Notes under the pieces: model-generated
Seen by the model: only the letters and a program-made list of their open reading frames with translations
What the model was told of the DNA's origin: nothing
The model's database searches: none
Made by a program: the position numbers and the translations under genes
Shown here: piece by piece, positions 42,530-51,088 of the stretch
Numbering within the stretch: position 1 is the first letter of the stretch
Layout of the letters: every line of letters begins with the position of its first letter
NCBI GenBank assembly: GCA_051027215.1
Contig: JBPCXR010000268.1
Span: forward strand, 6,751-70,750
Length of the DNA: 64,000 nt
From: CALHVX01 sp051027215
GTDB taxonomy: Bacteria; Pseudomonadota; Gammaproteobacteria; Pseudomonadales; Azotimanducaceae
Direction: 5' to 3'

Positions 42530-43870
42530 TTGGCGTTTTTGCAATACCCGTTAGCCCTGATAGTTACCCTGGGCATTCTGGTAACAATTCACGAGTTTGG
42601 TCACTTTATCGTGGCGCGCTGGTCGGGTGTGCGGGTACTGCGCTTTTCGGTCGGGTTCGGGCGTCCGATCTGGTCGCGTACCGACAAACACGGTACAGAG
42701 TTTGCCTTGGCAGTCATCCCTCTGGGCGGCTATGTGCGAATGCTAGACGAGCGCGAGTTGGCGGCAGGAGAATCGCTTCCGGCTGGTTCGGTGGCGCACA
42801 ACCAACTCACTCCGCTGTGGAAGATGGCGATTGCCTTCGGTGGACCGTTGGCCAATTTTTTGTTGGCGATATTCGTTTACTGGTGTTTGTTTGTTGCCGG
42901 CACCACGAGCGTTGCGCCGTTGGTCAGCGCTCCGCATGACGAGTCTCCGGCAGCGCTGGCTGGGATGAAAGCTGGCACCGAGATTGTTGCCGTGGATGGT
43001 ATTCCGACCCAGACTTGGCAGCAGATTACCGAAGCATTGGCTAATCGCTTGGGCGAGACCGGCTACATTGAGCTGCGAACCTCGTCTCCAAGCCGCACTA
43101 CAGAGAACACACATCGTTTGCCCATCAGGGATTGGCAGGTCGGCGAAGATCAACCCGATCTGCTTGGGTCGCTAGGCATCGATCCGAACCACCCAGCCAT
43201 TATGGGAGAGATACTGCCAGACTCGGCGGCGCAGCGAGCCGGGCTTGAAGCAAACGACTGGGTGCAAGCCGTGAGCGGCGAACCAATTGAGAGTTGGCTC
43301 GAGTGGGTAGAGGTTATTCAACAAGCCCCAGGTGTTGCTTTAGACGTTGAACTGCTGCGTGCCAATCAGCCGCTAACGCTAACCGTGGTTCCGGATGAGG
43401 TGCAGCCGGCAACTGCAGGAGAACCAGCAACAGGCTATTTGGGTGTGAGCATGAGTCTGCGGGAGGTGCGCTACGGGCCCGCTGAAGCGGTAGTCCAGAG
43501 CCTGCGGGAAACCCGAGATAAGACTCTGCTGACCCTGTCGCTGCTCAAGAAAATGATTTTCGGGCAGGTCTCTGTGAAGAACCTCAGCGGTCCAATCACC
43601 ATTGCAGAAGTGGCAGGCGATTCTGCGCGCATGGGCCTGGCGTATTTTTTGGGTGTGTTGGCTTTGCTCAGCATCTCTCTCGGCGTGTTGAACTTGTTGC
43701 CGATCCCCATCTTAGATGGGGGCCACATTCTCTATGCGCTGGCTGAGCTTGCCAGCGGTCGCCCGGTCCCGGAACGAGTGCAAATGATGGGCCTGCAGGT
43801 GGGCGTTTTTTTAGTCGGTGGGTTGATGATTCTAGCTTTGTTCAACGATTTTTCGCGCCTATTGCAATGA
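42530..43870 (+). CDS. rseP: RIP metalloprotease RseP
   Basis: The 446-residue site-2 protease performs the second cut of RseA, freeing sigma-E. The zinc motif H21-E-F-G-H25 is in the first membrane helix. Two tandem PDZ domains occupy about residues 125-310, and an LNLLPIPILDGGHIL motif supplies the third ligand in a later helix, near residue 396. The start is TTG 42530, with GGAG upstream. It overlaps bamA by ATGA. Presence of RpoE, RseA, RseB and RseP shows a complete cascade, apart from DegS, not seen here. Confidence 0.97.
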   Translation: MAFLQYPLALIVTLGILVTIHEFGHFIVARWSGVRVLRFSVGFGRPIWSRTDKHGTEFALAVIPLGGYVRMLDERELAAGESLPAGSVAHNQLTPLWKMAIAFGGPLANFLLAIFVYWCLFVAGTTSVAPLVSAPHDESPAALAGMKAGTEIVAVDGIPTQTWQQITEALANRLGETGYIELRTSSPSRTTENTHRLPIRDWQVGEDQPDLLGSLGIDPNHPAIMGEILPDSAAQRAGLEANDWVQAVSGEPIESWLEWVEVIQQAPGVALDVELLRANQPLTLTVVPDEVQPATAGEPATGYLGVSMSLREVRYGPAEAVVQSLRETRDKTLLTLSLLKKMIFGQVSVKNLSGPITIAEVAGDSARMGLAYFLGVLALLSISLGVLNLLPIPILDGGHILYALAELASGRPVPERVQMMGLQVGVFLVGGLMILALFNDFSRLLQ

Positions 43871-46269
43871 GGGGGCTTGTGAGCAAAGCGATGATTCAAT
43901 GGCGTCGGGCCTGGCGCTTGCTATTGGTCGCGGTGGCGTTGACGCTCTGCGCCGCGCCACACGCGCAGGCCGATACGTTCACTGTCACCGACATCCGTTT
44001 GCAAGGCTTGCAACGGGTTTCGGCGGGTACAGTATTCAATATTCTGCCGCTCAAGGTGGGCGATACAGTCGACGAGATTGCTGTACGGCAGTTGATCCGG
44101 CAGTTATTTCTATCAGGCTACTTCAAAGACGTTCGCATGGCGCGCGATGAAGGCGTGCTCATCATATCTCTGGCAGAACGACCAGCCATTGAAAGCATCA
44201 AAATTGAAGGCAACAAGGCGATCAAATCTGAGGCGTTGCTGGATGGGCTAAGCCAGCAGGGCTTGCGCGAAGGCGAAATTTTCAAGCAGGCGACGCTCGA
44301 GCGAGTGGGCTTGGAACTGGAGCGGCAATACGTATCGCAGGGTAGATACGGCGCTACGATTGATACCAACGTAACCGAGTTGCCACGAAACCGCGTAGAT
44401 ATCAGCATTGACGTCGTCGAAGGCAAGAACTCTGGTATTCGCCACATCAACATTGTTGGTGCTGAGGAATTCACCCAAGAGGCCTTGCTCGATGAGCTAG
44501 AGCTTAAGCACCCGAGCTTGTTTTCGTTCTATCGCAACGATGATAAGTACTCTCGCGAGAAGCTGCAGGGCGATATCGAGAAGATCGAATCGTTCTATCG
44601 GGATCGGGGTTACGTTAAGTTTCGAGTGGTTTCCACCCAGGTCAGCATCACCCCGGATCGGCGTCAGGTATACCTGACCATGAACATTAGTGAAGGTAGC
44701 AAGTACAACGTCCGCGATGTGAATCTCATTGGTGAGCTGAACGAGATTAGGCCAGAGGATTTGCGCTCGCTGCTGGTAGTCGGCGAAGGCCAGGTGTTCT
44801 CTCAGGCGCGGGTCACGGCATCGGAAGAGCGGATGACTCAAGCCCTGGGCAATGCTGGCTACACATTTGCCACCGCGTCCGGCGTGCCGAAAGAAAACGA
44901 TGATGGCACTGTGGACGTTGAGTTTTTTGTCGACGCCGGAAAGCGGGCCTATGTGCGCCGCGTAAGCTTTTCTGGCAATGCGCTGACTCAGGACGAAGTC
45001 ATGCGCCGTGAGATGCGGCAAATGGAAGGTGGTTGGGCGTCCACTGCACTCATTGACCTGTCTAAAGTGCGGCTGGAACGCTTAGGCTACTTCAAGGGCG
45101 TCAATGTTGAGACGCCGGAGGTCGCGGGTACAGATGATCAAATTGACGTGAACTTCTCCGTCGAAGAGCAGCCATCTGGCTCCATATCAGCAACCTTTGG
45201 CTATGCCCAGGGCACCGGCTTGATCCTTGGCGGAAACTATCAGCAGAACAATGTACTAGGCACCGGCAACAGCCTGGGCGTTGGCGTATCGTTTTCTAAA
45301 TACCAAGAATCGGCAAACTTTAGTTACTTCGATCCGTACTACACCATGGATGGCATCAGCCGCGGCTTTAACGTGTTCTACCGCAAACTGGACTATGACG
45401 AGCGCAACATTGCTCGTTACGTTACAGATTCGGTTGGCGCCGGGGTAAATTTCGGCTTTCCTATTGGTGAGACCCGCCGGGTGAACTTTGGCTTGGTCAC
45501 CGAGTACACAGACATCACACCAGGGCAATTTCCAGCCCAGGAGATCGTTGAGTTCATTCAAGAGAATGGCAACGATGCACTGAACTTTAAGGCCAACATT
45601 TCCTGGGATGCCTCCACCTTGAACCGCGGCCTCTTCCCGACTCGCGGCCGCTCCCAATCGGTTGCCATGGAAGTGGCTTTGCCCGGTAGTGATCTACAGT
45701 TCTATAAGCTGACCTACAATGCGCAGCAGTATTTTCCCATTATAGGAAACTGGACCCTGCGTCTGCGAACCGAAATCGGTTACGGCGAAGGTTACGGCAG
45801 CACTGAAGACCTGCCGTTCTATGAGCACTTCTTTGCCGGCGGTTTCGGCTCGATCCGCGGATTCGAAAGCAGTACCTTAGGCCCTCGGACCACGGATCCC
45901 ACGGTCGACCGAGATGGTAACCCCATTCCTCCCAACTTTTTTGGCGACGAAGAAGGTGATCCGTTTGGCGGCAATTTGCTGATTGAGGCCAGCGCCGAGA
46001 TCATATTCCCCTTGCCGTTTGTGGAAGATAGTCGACAGTTTCGCCCAGTGATATTTTTCGACGCCGGTAATGTGTTCAACACCAACTGTCCGTCCGTTTC
46101 GACCCGCTGTTTCGACCTGGATATCGATGAGTTCAGATATTCCGTGGGCGTCGGTGTGACCTGGTTGACTGGCCTTGGACCCATGACTTTCGGCTATTCG
46201 AAAACTTTTAATACCCAGGAATTCGACGAAGAGGAAAACTTCCAGTTTGAGTTGGGTCGAACCTTCTGA
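43867..46269 (+). CDS. bamA: outer-membrane protein assembly factor BamA
   Basis: The 800-residue Omp85 protein inserts beta-barrels into the outer membrane. A signal peptide ends near residue 35 (HAQA), followed by five POTRA domains (to about residue 425; VTDIRLQGLQRVSAGTVFNILPLKVGD is POTRA1) and a C-terminal barrel with GSIRGFESSTLGPR, the conserved RGF/Y loop. The last residue is Phe, as usual in outer-membrane proteins. The ATG at 43867 overlaps rseP. Confidence 0.97.
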   Translation: MRGLVSKAMIQWRRAWRLLLVAVALTLCAAPHAQADTFTVTDIRLQGLQRVSAGTVFNILPLKVGDTVDEIAVRQLIRQLFLSGYFKDVRMARDEGVLIISLAERPAIESIKIEGNKAIKSEALLDGLSQQGLREGEIFKQATLERVGLELERQYVSQGRYGATIDTNVTELPRNRVDISIDVVEGKNSGIRHINIVGAEEFTQEALLDELELKHPSLFSFYRNDDKYSREKLQGDIEKIESFYRDRGYVKFRVVSTQVSITPDRRQVYLTMNISEGSKYNVRDVNLIGELNEIRPEDLRSLLVVGEGQVFSQARVTASEERMTQALGNAGYTFATASGVPKENDDGTVDVEFFVDAGKRAYVRRVSFSGNALTQDEVMRREMRQMEGGWASTALIDLSKVRLERLGYFKGVNVETPEVAGTDDQIDVNFSVEEQPSGSISATFGYAQGTGLILGGNYQQNNVLGTGNSLGVGVSFSKYQESANFSYFDPYYTMDGISRGFNVFYRKLDYDERNIARYVTDSVGAGVNFGFPIGETRRVNFGLVTEYTDITPGQFPAQEIVEFIQENGNDALNFKANISWDASTLNRGLFPTRGRSQSVAMEVALPGSDLQFYKLTYNAQQYFPIIGNWTLRLRTEIGYGEGYGSTEDLPFYEHFFAGGFGSIRGFESSTLGPRTTDPTVDRDGNPIPPNFFGDEEGDPFGGNLLIEASAEIIFPLPFVEDSRQFRPVIFFDAGNVFNTNCPSVSTRCFDLDIDEFRYSVGVGVTWLTGLGPMTFGYSKTFNTQEFDEEENFQFELGRTF

Positions 46270-46275
46270 TTAGAA

Positions 46276-46294
46276 TGCGCGGCCAAATCGCGCA
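46276..46294 (+). other. small stem-loop between bamA and skp
   Basis: TGCGCG (46276-46281) pairs perfectly with CGCGCA (46289-46294) around a 7-nt loop, 7 bp after the bamA stop and with no T tract. It may reduce or stabilise the message between bamA and skp. Confidence 0.3.
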
Positions 46295-46338
46295 ACACCA
46301 AATAAGTTCACAGATTCCCATTGCGGGATTCTCATTAC

Positions 46339-46343
46339 AGGAG
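46339..46343 (+). promoter_or_regulatory. ribosome-binding site deciding the skp TTG start
   Basis: AGGAG ends 7 nt before TTG 46351. No ATG or GTG in frame lies at suitable distance, and a start here gives a clean signal peptide. This settles a TTG start for skp. Confidence 0.7.
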
Positions 46344-46350
46344 ATGTAAG

Positions 46351-46857
46351 TTGGTTTCAAAATTCATCAAATGGTCACTTTTTTCACTTGCGCTGGTGGC
46401 CGGCACAGCGGTTGCTGAGCTTAAGATCGTAGTGCTCGACACTCAGCGAGCGCTGGCGGAAAGCGAGGAAGCCAAGGCCCTGATCGAAAAGATCAACAGT
46501 GAGCTCAAAGCTGAACAGGACGAAGTCCAGTCGCTAGGCGAGTCAATTCGTGCGCTGAACGAAAAGCTCGGCAAGGACGGTGAGGTAATGAGCGCGGCGG
46601 AGAAACGCAAGGCGCAAAAGGAAATTGAAGACAAGCAGATCGACTACCAATTTCTGGTGAACAAGTTACAGAAAGAGGTGAATGATCGTCGCAATGAGCT
46701 TTTGCAACAGATGGTGCCTAAAGTAGACGCTGTATTGAAGGACCTCATCGCCACCGAAGGCTACGACATGATATTGGAGCGAGGCAGCCTACGCTATGCC
46801 AATACCAAACATGACATTACCCGCAAAGTCACAGAGAAGCTCAACGCTAAGCGCTAG
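46351..46857 (+). CDS. skp: periplasmic chaperone Skp (OmpH family)
   Basis: The 168-residue product carries unfolded outer-membrane proteins across the periplasm to BamA. A signal peptide spans residues 1-22 (ending GTAVA), followed by a beta strand (LKIVVLDTQRALAESEEAK) and long coiled-coil arms (about residues 40-130, rich in Lys/Glu). The C-terminal VLKDLIATEGYDMILERGSLRYA matches the trimer core. It starts at TTG 46351, chosen by its ribosome-binding site. It sits between bamA and lpxD, as in all related genomes. Confidence 0.93.
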   Translation: MVSKFIKWSLFSLALVAGTAVAELKIVVLDTQRALAESEEAKALIEKINSELKAEQDEVQSLGESIRALNEKLGKDGEVMSAAEKRKAQKEIEDKQIDYQFLVNKLQKEVNDRRNELLQQMVPKVDAVLKDLIATEGYDMILERGSLRYANTKHDITRKVTEKLNAKR

Positions 46858-46869
46858 CGGATCAGCGGA

Positions 46870-47922
46870 GTGACGCCGAGCGTGACTGCCTTGCCAAGCT
46901 TTACCCTGAGTGAGCTGGCGCAGGAGCTCGGCGTGACCTGGGTTGGTGATGGTGAACTCGTCATCACCGGTATCGGCAGCCTCGCCGAGGCTGATGTCGA
47001 GCAACTGAGCCACTACTCGAGCAGTACCTACCGCGATGATCTACAGCGCAGCAGCGCTGGAGCGGTGATCCTGCGTTCCGAAGATCGCGATTTGTGGCCG
47101 CGCTCGGCGCTGCTGGCGGCGAATCCATACCTTACCTATGCACGCGCCAGCCAACTGTTTCGGGTTGTTGAGCCGCTGACAGCGGGCATCCACCAAAGTG
47201 CTGAGGTAGATCCCAGCGCGCAGATTGATCCCAGTGCTGAGATACAAGCTCACGTAAGAATCGGGCCGCGTTCTCGAGTTGCCGCTGGGGTGCGGGTCCG
47301 CGCGGGTGCGGTGGTGGGCGCGGATTGCGTCGTTGGTCAGGACACTGAGTTAATGGCGAATTCAACTCTGGACGATCGAGTCAGCATTGGCGCTCGAGGC
47401 ATCGTTCACAGCGGTGCAGTCATCGGTGCGGAGGGATTCGGATTCACCCCAGATGAGCAGGGCCAGTGGCAAGCTATTGCGCAATTGGGAGGTGTACGCA
47501 TTGGCGATGATGTCAGCATCGGCGCCAACACCACTATCGATCGAGGCGCACTGGACGATACGGTGATTGGCGTTGGGGTAAAGATTGATAATCAGTGCCA
47601 GGTCGGCCACAACTGCAAGATTGGCGATCACACCCTAATCTGCGGCTGCGTTGGCATTGTTGGTAGTACCACCATTGGTCGCCACTGTGTCCTGGCAGGC
47701 GGTAGCGGTATTGGCGGTGACCAGCCTGTGAGCCTGTGTGATCAAGTGGTAGTGACCGCCATGACGCTGATTTCCCAATCCATATCGGAACCTGGCGTTT
47801 ACTCCGGCGCTGTGCTGCACGCGCCGAACAGGGAATGGAAGCGCAATGCCTTACGCTACCGGCATTTGGATCAGATGCATCGGCGCTTGCGTCGGCTCGA
47901 GCGCAACGAGCCCGCCGAATGA
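46870..47922 (+). CDS. lpxD: UDP-3-O-(3-hydroxyacyl)glucosamine N-acyltransferase
   Basis: The 350-residue enzyme adds the second acyl chain in lipid A synthesis. An N-terminal uridine-binding domain (residues 1-110) is followed by a left-handed beta helix of hexapeptide repeats. The active-site region has GAEGFGFTPDEQGQWQAIAQLGGVRIGDDVSIGANTTIDRG and NQCQVGHNCKIGDHTLI with the catalytic His. The start is GTG 46870 (GTG 46882 is possible). It is 12 bp after skp. Confidence 0.95.
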   Translation: MTPSVTALPSFTLSELAQELGVTWVGDGELVITGIGSLAEADVEQLSHYSSSTYRDDLQRSSAGAVILRSEDRDLWPRSALLAANPYLTYARASQLFRVVEPLTAGIHQSAEVDPSAQIDPSAEIQAHVRIGPRSRVAAGVRVRAGAVVGADCVVGQDTELMANSTLDDRVSIGARGIVHSGAVIGAEGFGFTPDEQGQWQAIAQLGGVRIGDDVSIGANTTIDRGALDDTVIGVGVKIDNQCQVGHNCKIGDHTLICGCVGIVGSTTIGRHCVLAGGSGIGGDQPVSLCDQVVVTAMTLISQSISEPGVYSGAVLHAPNREWKRNALRYRHLDQMHRRLRRLERNEPAE

Positions 47923-48005
47923 GCATCCCGCGCTGCGATACAGGGCGATCTCTGAGACAATAGCTGCTGAACTTCGTTGCGGACACGGACTAGGGCAGAT
48001 CTTCC

Positions 48006-48455
48006 ATGGAAAACACCGTCAAAGACGTTAATGAACTGTTTGAGTATCTGCCGCACCGGTATCCGTTCTTGTTGGTCGATCGGGTCACAGCGTTGCATCC
48101 GGGCGAGTGGGTGGCGGGGTACAAGAACGTCACGATCAATGAGCAGTTTTTTAATGGGCATTTTCCCGGTCATCCGATCATGCCGGGTGTGCTGATCGTC
48201 GAAGCCATGGCGCAGCTGTCTGGCGTATTGGCGTTCGAAACCAAGCAGCGACGACCTGCGGATGGGTTCATCTACTATCTCGCGGGTACCGATCGCACGC
48301 GTTTCAAACGCCCGGTCGTTCCTGGTGATCAGCTGCTGATGCGCAGCGAACTGAAGGCGGATAAACGCGGAGTCATGAAGTTCATCTGTGAAGCGAGGGT
48401 CGACGATGCCGTTGCCTGCTCTACAGAAATCACTTGCATGGAGCGATCGTTATAG
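48006..48455 (+). CDS. fabZ: 3-hydroxyacyl-ACP dehydratase
   Basis: The 149-residue hot-dog-fold enzyme dehydrates 3-hydroxyacyl-ACP in fatty acid synthesis, competing with LpxA for 3-hydroxymyristoyl-ACP. HRYPFLLVDRV and the active site H52/E66 in GHFPGHPIMPGVLIVEAMAQ are clear. An ATG at 48006 starts it, 83 bp after lpxD. Its TAG overlaps the lpxA GTG by one base (TAGTG), suggesting reinitiation. Confidence 0.97.
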   Translation: MENTVKDVNELFEYLPHRYPFLLVDRVTALHPGEWVAGYKNVTINEQFFNGHFPGHPIMPGVLIVEAMAQLSGVLAFETKQRRPADGFIYYLAGTDRTRFKRPVVPGDQLLMRSELKADKRGVMKFICEARVDDAVACSTEITCMERSL

Positions 48456-49258
48456 TGGTTGCTGCGGTACCGCCAGAAATCGACGCCCGGGCGATCGTTG
48501 ATCCTAGTGCAAAATTAGGTAAAGACGTCAGCATCGGCCCTTGGACCGTGATTGGTCCCGACGTCGAGCTGGGTGACGGCTGTTGGGTCGGGCCACATGT
48601 AGTCATCAAAGGGCCTGCCAGCATTGGTGCACACAACAAGATTTATCAGTTCTCGTCTGTGGGCGAAGACACGCCGGCCTTTGCCTATCAGGGTGAACCG
48701 ACCCGGTTGATCATGGGCGACCATAATGTGGTGCGCGAAGGTGTAACGATACATCGTGGAACTGTGCAGGATAACGGCGAAACCGTGATTGGGAATCACT
48801 GCCTATTCATGGCTTATGTACACGTTGGGCATGACTGTATTGTGGGTGACCATGTGATCATGGCGAACAATGCTGGACTTGCTGGCCACGTGAGCGTTGG
48901 CGACTATGCGAATTTTGGGGGCTTTGCAGCGGTGCCTCAGTATCGTGGAATCGGAGCCTATACTCATATCGGCGGCATGAGTCTGGTGCTGAAGGACGTG
49001 CCGGCTTACATGACCGTAAGCGGCAACCCAGCCAGTGCCATTGGCTTGAATCTAGAAGGCATGAAGCGGCGTGGTTACGACCAAGCCCGCATCGATGCGC
49101 TGAAGCAAGCCCACAAGATTGTCTATAGGGAAGGGCGTACTACCAAGGACGCATTGCAGGCGCTGACCGAGCTGTCTGCTAGCGATGAAGCAGTGGCTCG
49201 CTTTACAGAGTCTATTCGCACGTCCAAAGCCGGCATCATTCGTCCTCGGTCTGACTGA
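48455..49258 (+). CDS. lpxA: UDP-N-acetylglucosamine acyltransferase
   Basis: The 267-residue trimeric enzyme attaches 3-hydroxyacyl to UDP-GlcNAc, the first lipid A step. Hexapeptide repeats run from IDARAIVDPSAKLGKDVSIGPW onward, the catalytic His is H126 (VHVGHDCIVGD), and a helical tail with LNLEGMKRRGYDQARIDALKQAHK closes it. I chose GTG 48455, overlapping the fabZ stop; an upstream ATG would lie 7 codons inside fabZ. lpxB starts 1 nt after its stop. Confidence 0.96.
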   Translation: MVAAVPPEIDARAIVDPSAKLGKDVSIGPWTVIGPDVELGDGCWVGPHVVIKGPASIGAHNKIYQFSSVGEDTPAFAYQGEPTRLIMGDHNVVREGVTIHRGTVQDNGETVIGNHCLFMAYVHVGHDCIVGDHVIMANNAGLAGHVSVGDYANFGGFAAVPQYRGIGAYTHIGGMSLVLKDVPAYMTVSGNPASAIGLNLEGMKRRGYDQARIDALKQAHKIVYREGRTTKDALQALTELSASDEAVARFTESIRTSKAGIIRPRSD

Positions 49259-49259
49259 G

Positions 49260-50438
49260 GTGTCTGCCGAAAGCCGGCCACTGGTGCTTGGCATGGTTGC
49301 CGGAGAAGCGTCCGGAGATTTACTTGGCGCGGGAGTGCTCAAAGGGCTTAAGCAGCTAGGGGCGCAGGTCAAGGCGGTAGGTATCGGCGGGCCGGCGATG
49401 TTGGCAGAGGGTTTGGAGCCGCTTGCAGACATGGACCAGTTGGCGGTGAATGGCTTTGCAGAACCGCTGGCTAGGCTACCTTCGCTAGTGAAGCTACTTA
49501 GAATGTTGCGCCGGGAGTTTGTTGAGCGCGGCGTCGATGGGTTCCTCGGTGTGGATTTCAATGTCTTTAATTTTCTTCTTGAACGCGGGTTAAAGCGTCG
49601 TGGTATTCCCACAGCCCACTATGTCAGTCCATCGGTGTACGCCTGGCGTCGGGGTCGGGTGAAGCGAATAGCACGTTCGACTGATCTGTTGCTGGCGTTG
49701 TATCCCTTCGAACAAGCGCTCTATGCTGAAACCGACGTGCAGGTCGCTTACGTTGGACATCCCCTGGCCGACAGTATTGAGCTGGATGCTGGTTCTGCTG
49801 CGAATCGTCAACTGGCGCGCCAAGCACTACAGATTCCCGACGGGCATCGCTGCATCGCACTATTGCCTGGCAGTCGTGGCGGTGAACTGAGGCAAATGCT
49901 GCCGCTGTTTTTGGACGCTGCGAGTCGACTAAATACAGCTCTGCAGCCGGTGACCTTCGTCTTGCCGAGTCCTCGGAGCATGCTGCGTGAGCAGATCCAG
50001 CAAGCGTTGCTGCAATATCCGCAGCTCAGTGTCGTAGTGGATCCGGAACCGGCGCGGCGGGCCCTAACCGCAGCAGAAGCGGCATTGGTGAAGTCAGGTA
50101 CATCAACATTGGAAGCCCTGCTGCTGCGCTGTCCTATGGTCGTCAGCTATCGGCTTGGTGGCTTCAGCTATCAGGTGGTCCGACGCTTGTTACGCACGCC
50201 CTATATTGCACTGCCCAACATTCTGGCGCAGCGGGCTCTGGTTCCCGAGGTGCTACAGAACGAGGCGACCCCTGACCGCCTCGCAACCTGCTTACTGGAG
50301 CAGTTGGATCGGGTGGCGGCAGGGGATGAGTACCAGAACAGTAGCCGCTTGCTGCACGAAAGTTTGCGTTGCGATGCGAATCTGCGCGCTGCCACAGCAC
50401 TGTTAAGTTTTTTGCGTCCCCAGGGGCAAGTTGCATGA
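49260..50438 (+). CDS. lpxB: lipid-A-disaccharide synthase
   Basis: The 392-residue glycosyltransferase condenses UDP-diacylglucosamine with lipid X. It has GMVAGEASGDLLGAGVLKGL near the start, YVSPSVYAWRRGRVKRI, FVGHPLAD-like VAYVGHPLADSI, LPGSRGGELRQMLP and VKSGTSTLEALLLRCPMVVSYR, all diagnostic. The start is GTG 49260, one base after lpxA ends. The stop overlaps the rnhB ATG. Confidence 0.96.
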   Translation: MSAESRPLVLGMVAGEASGDLLGAGVLKGLKQLGAQVKAVGIGGPAMLAEGLEPLADMDQLAVNGFAEPLARLPSLVKLLRMLRREFVERGVDGFLGVDFNVFNFLLERGLKRRGIPTAHYVSPSVYAWRRGRVKRIARSTDLLLALYPFEQALYAETDVQVAYVGHPLADSIELDAGSAANRQLARQALQIPDGHRCIALLPGSRGGELRQMLPLFLDAASRLNTALQPVTFVLPSPRSMLREQIQQALLQYPQLSVVVDPEPARRALTAAEAALVKSGTSTLEALLLRCPMVVSYRLGGFSYQVVRRLLRTPYIALPNILAQRALVPEVLQNEATPDRLATCLLEQLDRVAAGDEYQNSSRLLHESLRCDANLRAATALLSFLRPQGQVA

Positions 50439-51088
50439 GTCTGTTTGACCCGACCACACCTGCTGCGGCGCTGCAGATGCGCCATTGGCGGCGCACCGGG
50501 CTCGCTGGGGTGGACGAAGCCGGGCGAGGTCCGCTTGCTGGTCCGGTATGCGCCGCTGCCGTCCAACTACCCCAAGGCTTTGCGCCGGAGCTAGGGCGAG
50601 ATTCAAAAGTGCTCAGTGCGACTGCGCGTGCAAATGCGGCTGTGGTGATTGAGGATCAGGCATTAGCTTTCGGTGTCGGTTGGGCCAGCGTCGAGGAGAT
50701 CGATGCACAGAACATCCTGCAGGCCACCTATCTTGCGATGCGGCGTGCGTTGCAATCGATGAACCAGCGCTGTAGCCAGGTTCTAGTGGACGGTAACCGG
50801 CTGCCGCCGCTGGAAGATTTGTGCGAAGGTGCACATGCGGTGATCAAGGGCGATGGCTTGATTGCTGAGATTGGCGCCGCATCAATCCTGGCAAAGGTGG
50901 CACGAGACGAGTACATGGAACGAATGGATCAAACCTACCCGGGCTACGGCTTTGCTCAGCATAAGGGTTATGGAACCCGTGCCCACCAGCAAGCGTTGCT
51001 CGCGTTGGGACCGTGCCCGCTGCATCGACGTAGTTTTGCCCCAGTCCGTGCCGCGCTGGCGCACCAACAAGCGGAGTGTGCGCAGTGA
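50435..51088 (+). CDS. rnhB: ribonuclease HII
   Basis: The 217-residue enzyme removes ribonucleotides from DNA. The first catalytic pair is in LAGVDEAGRGPLAGPV, and further conserved blocks are LVDGNRLPP (Asp), VIKGDGLIAEIGAASILAKVARD and MDQTYPGYGFAQHKGYGT. The ATG at 50435 overlaps the lpxB stop (ATGA). It precedes dnaE with a short overlap. Confidence 0.96.
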   Translation: MSLFDPTTPAAALQMRHWRRTGLAGVDEAGRGPLAGPVCAAAVQLPQGFAPELGRDSKVLSATARANAAVVIEDQALAFGVGWASVEEIDAQNILQATYLAMRRALQSMNQRCSQVLVDGNRLPPLEDLCEGAHAVIKGDGLIAEIGAASILAKVARDEYMERMDQTYPGYGFAQHKGYGTRAHQQALLALGPCPLHRRSFAPVRAALAHQQAECAQ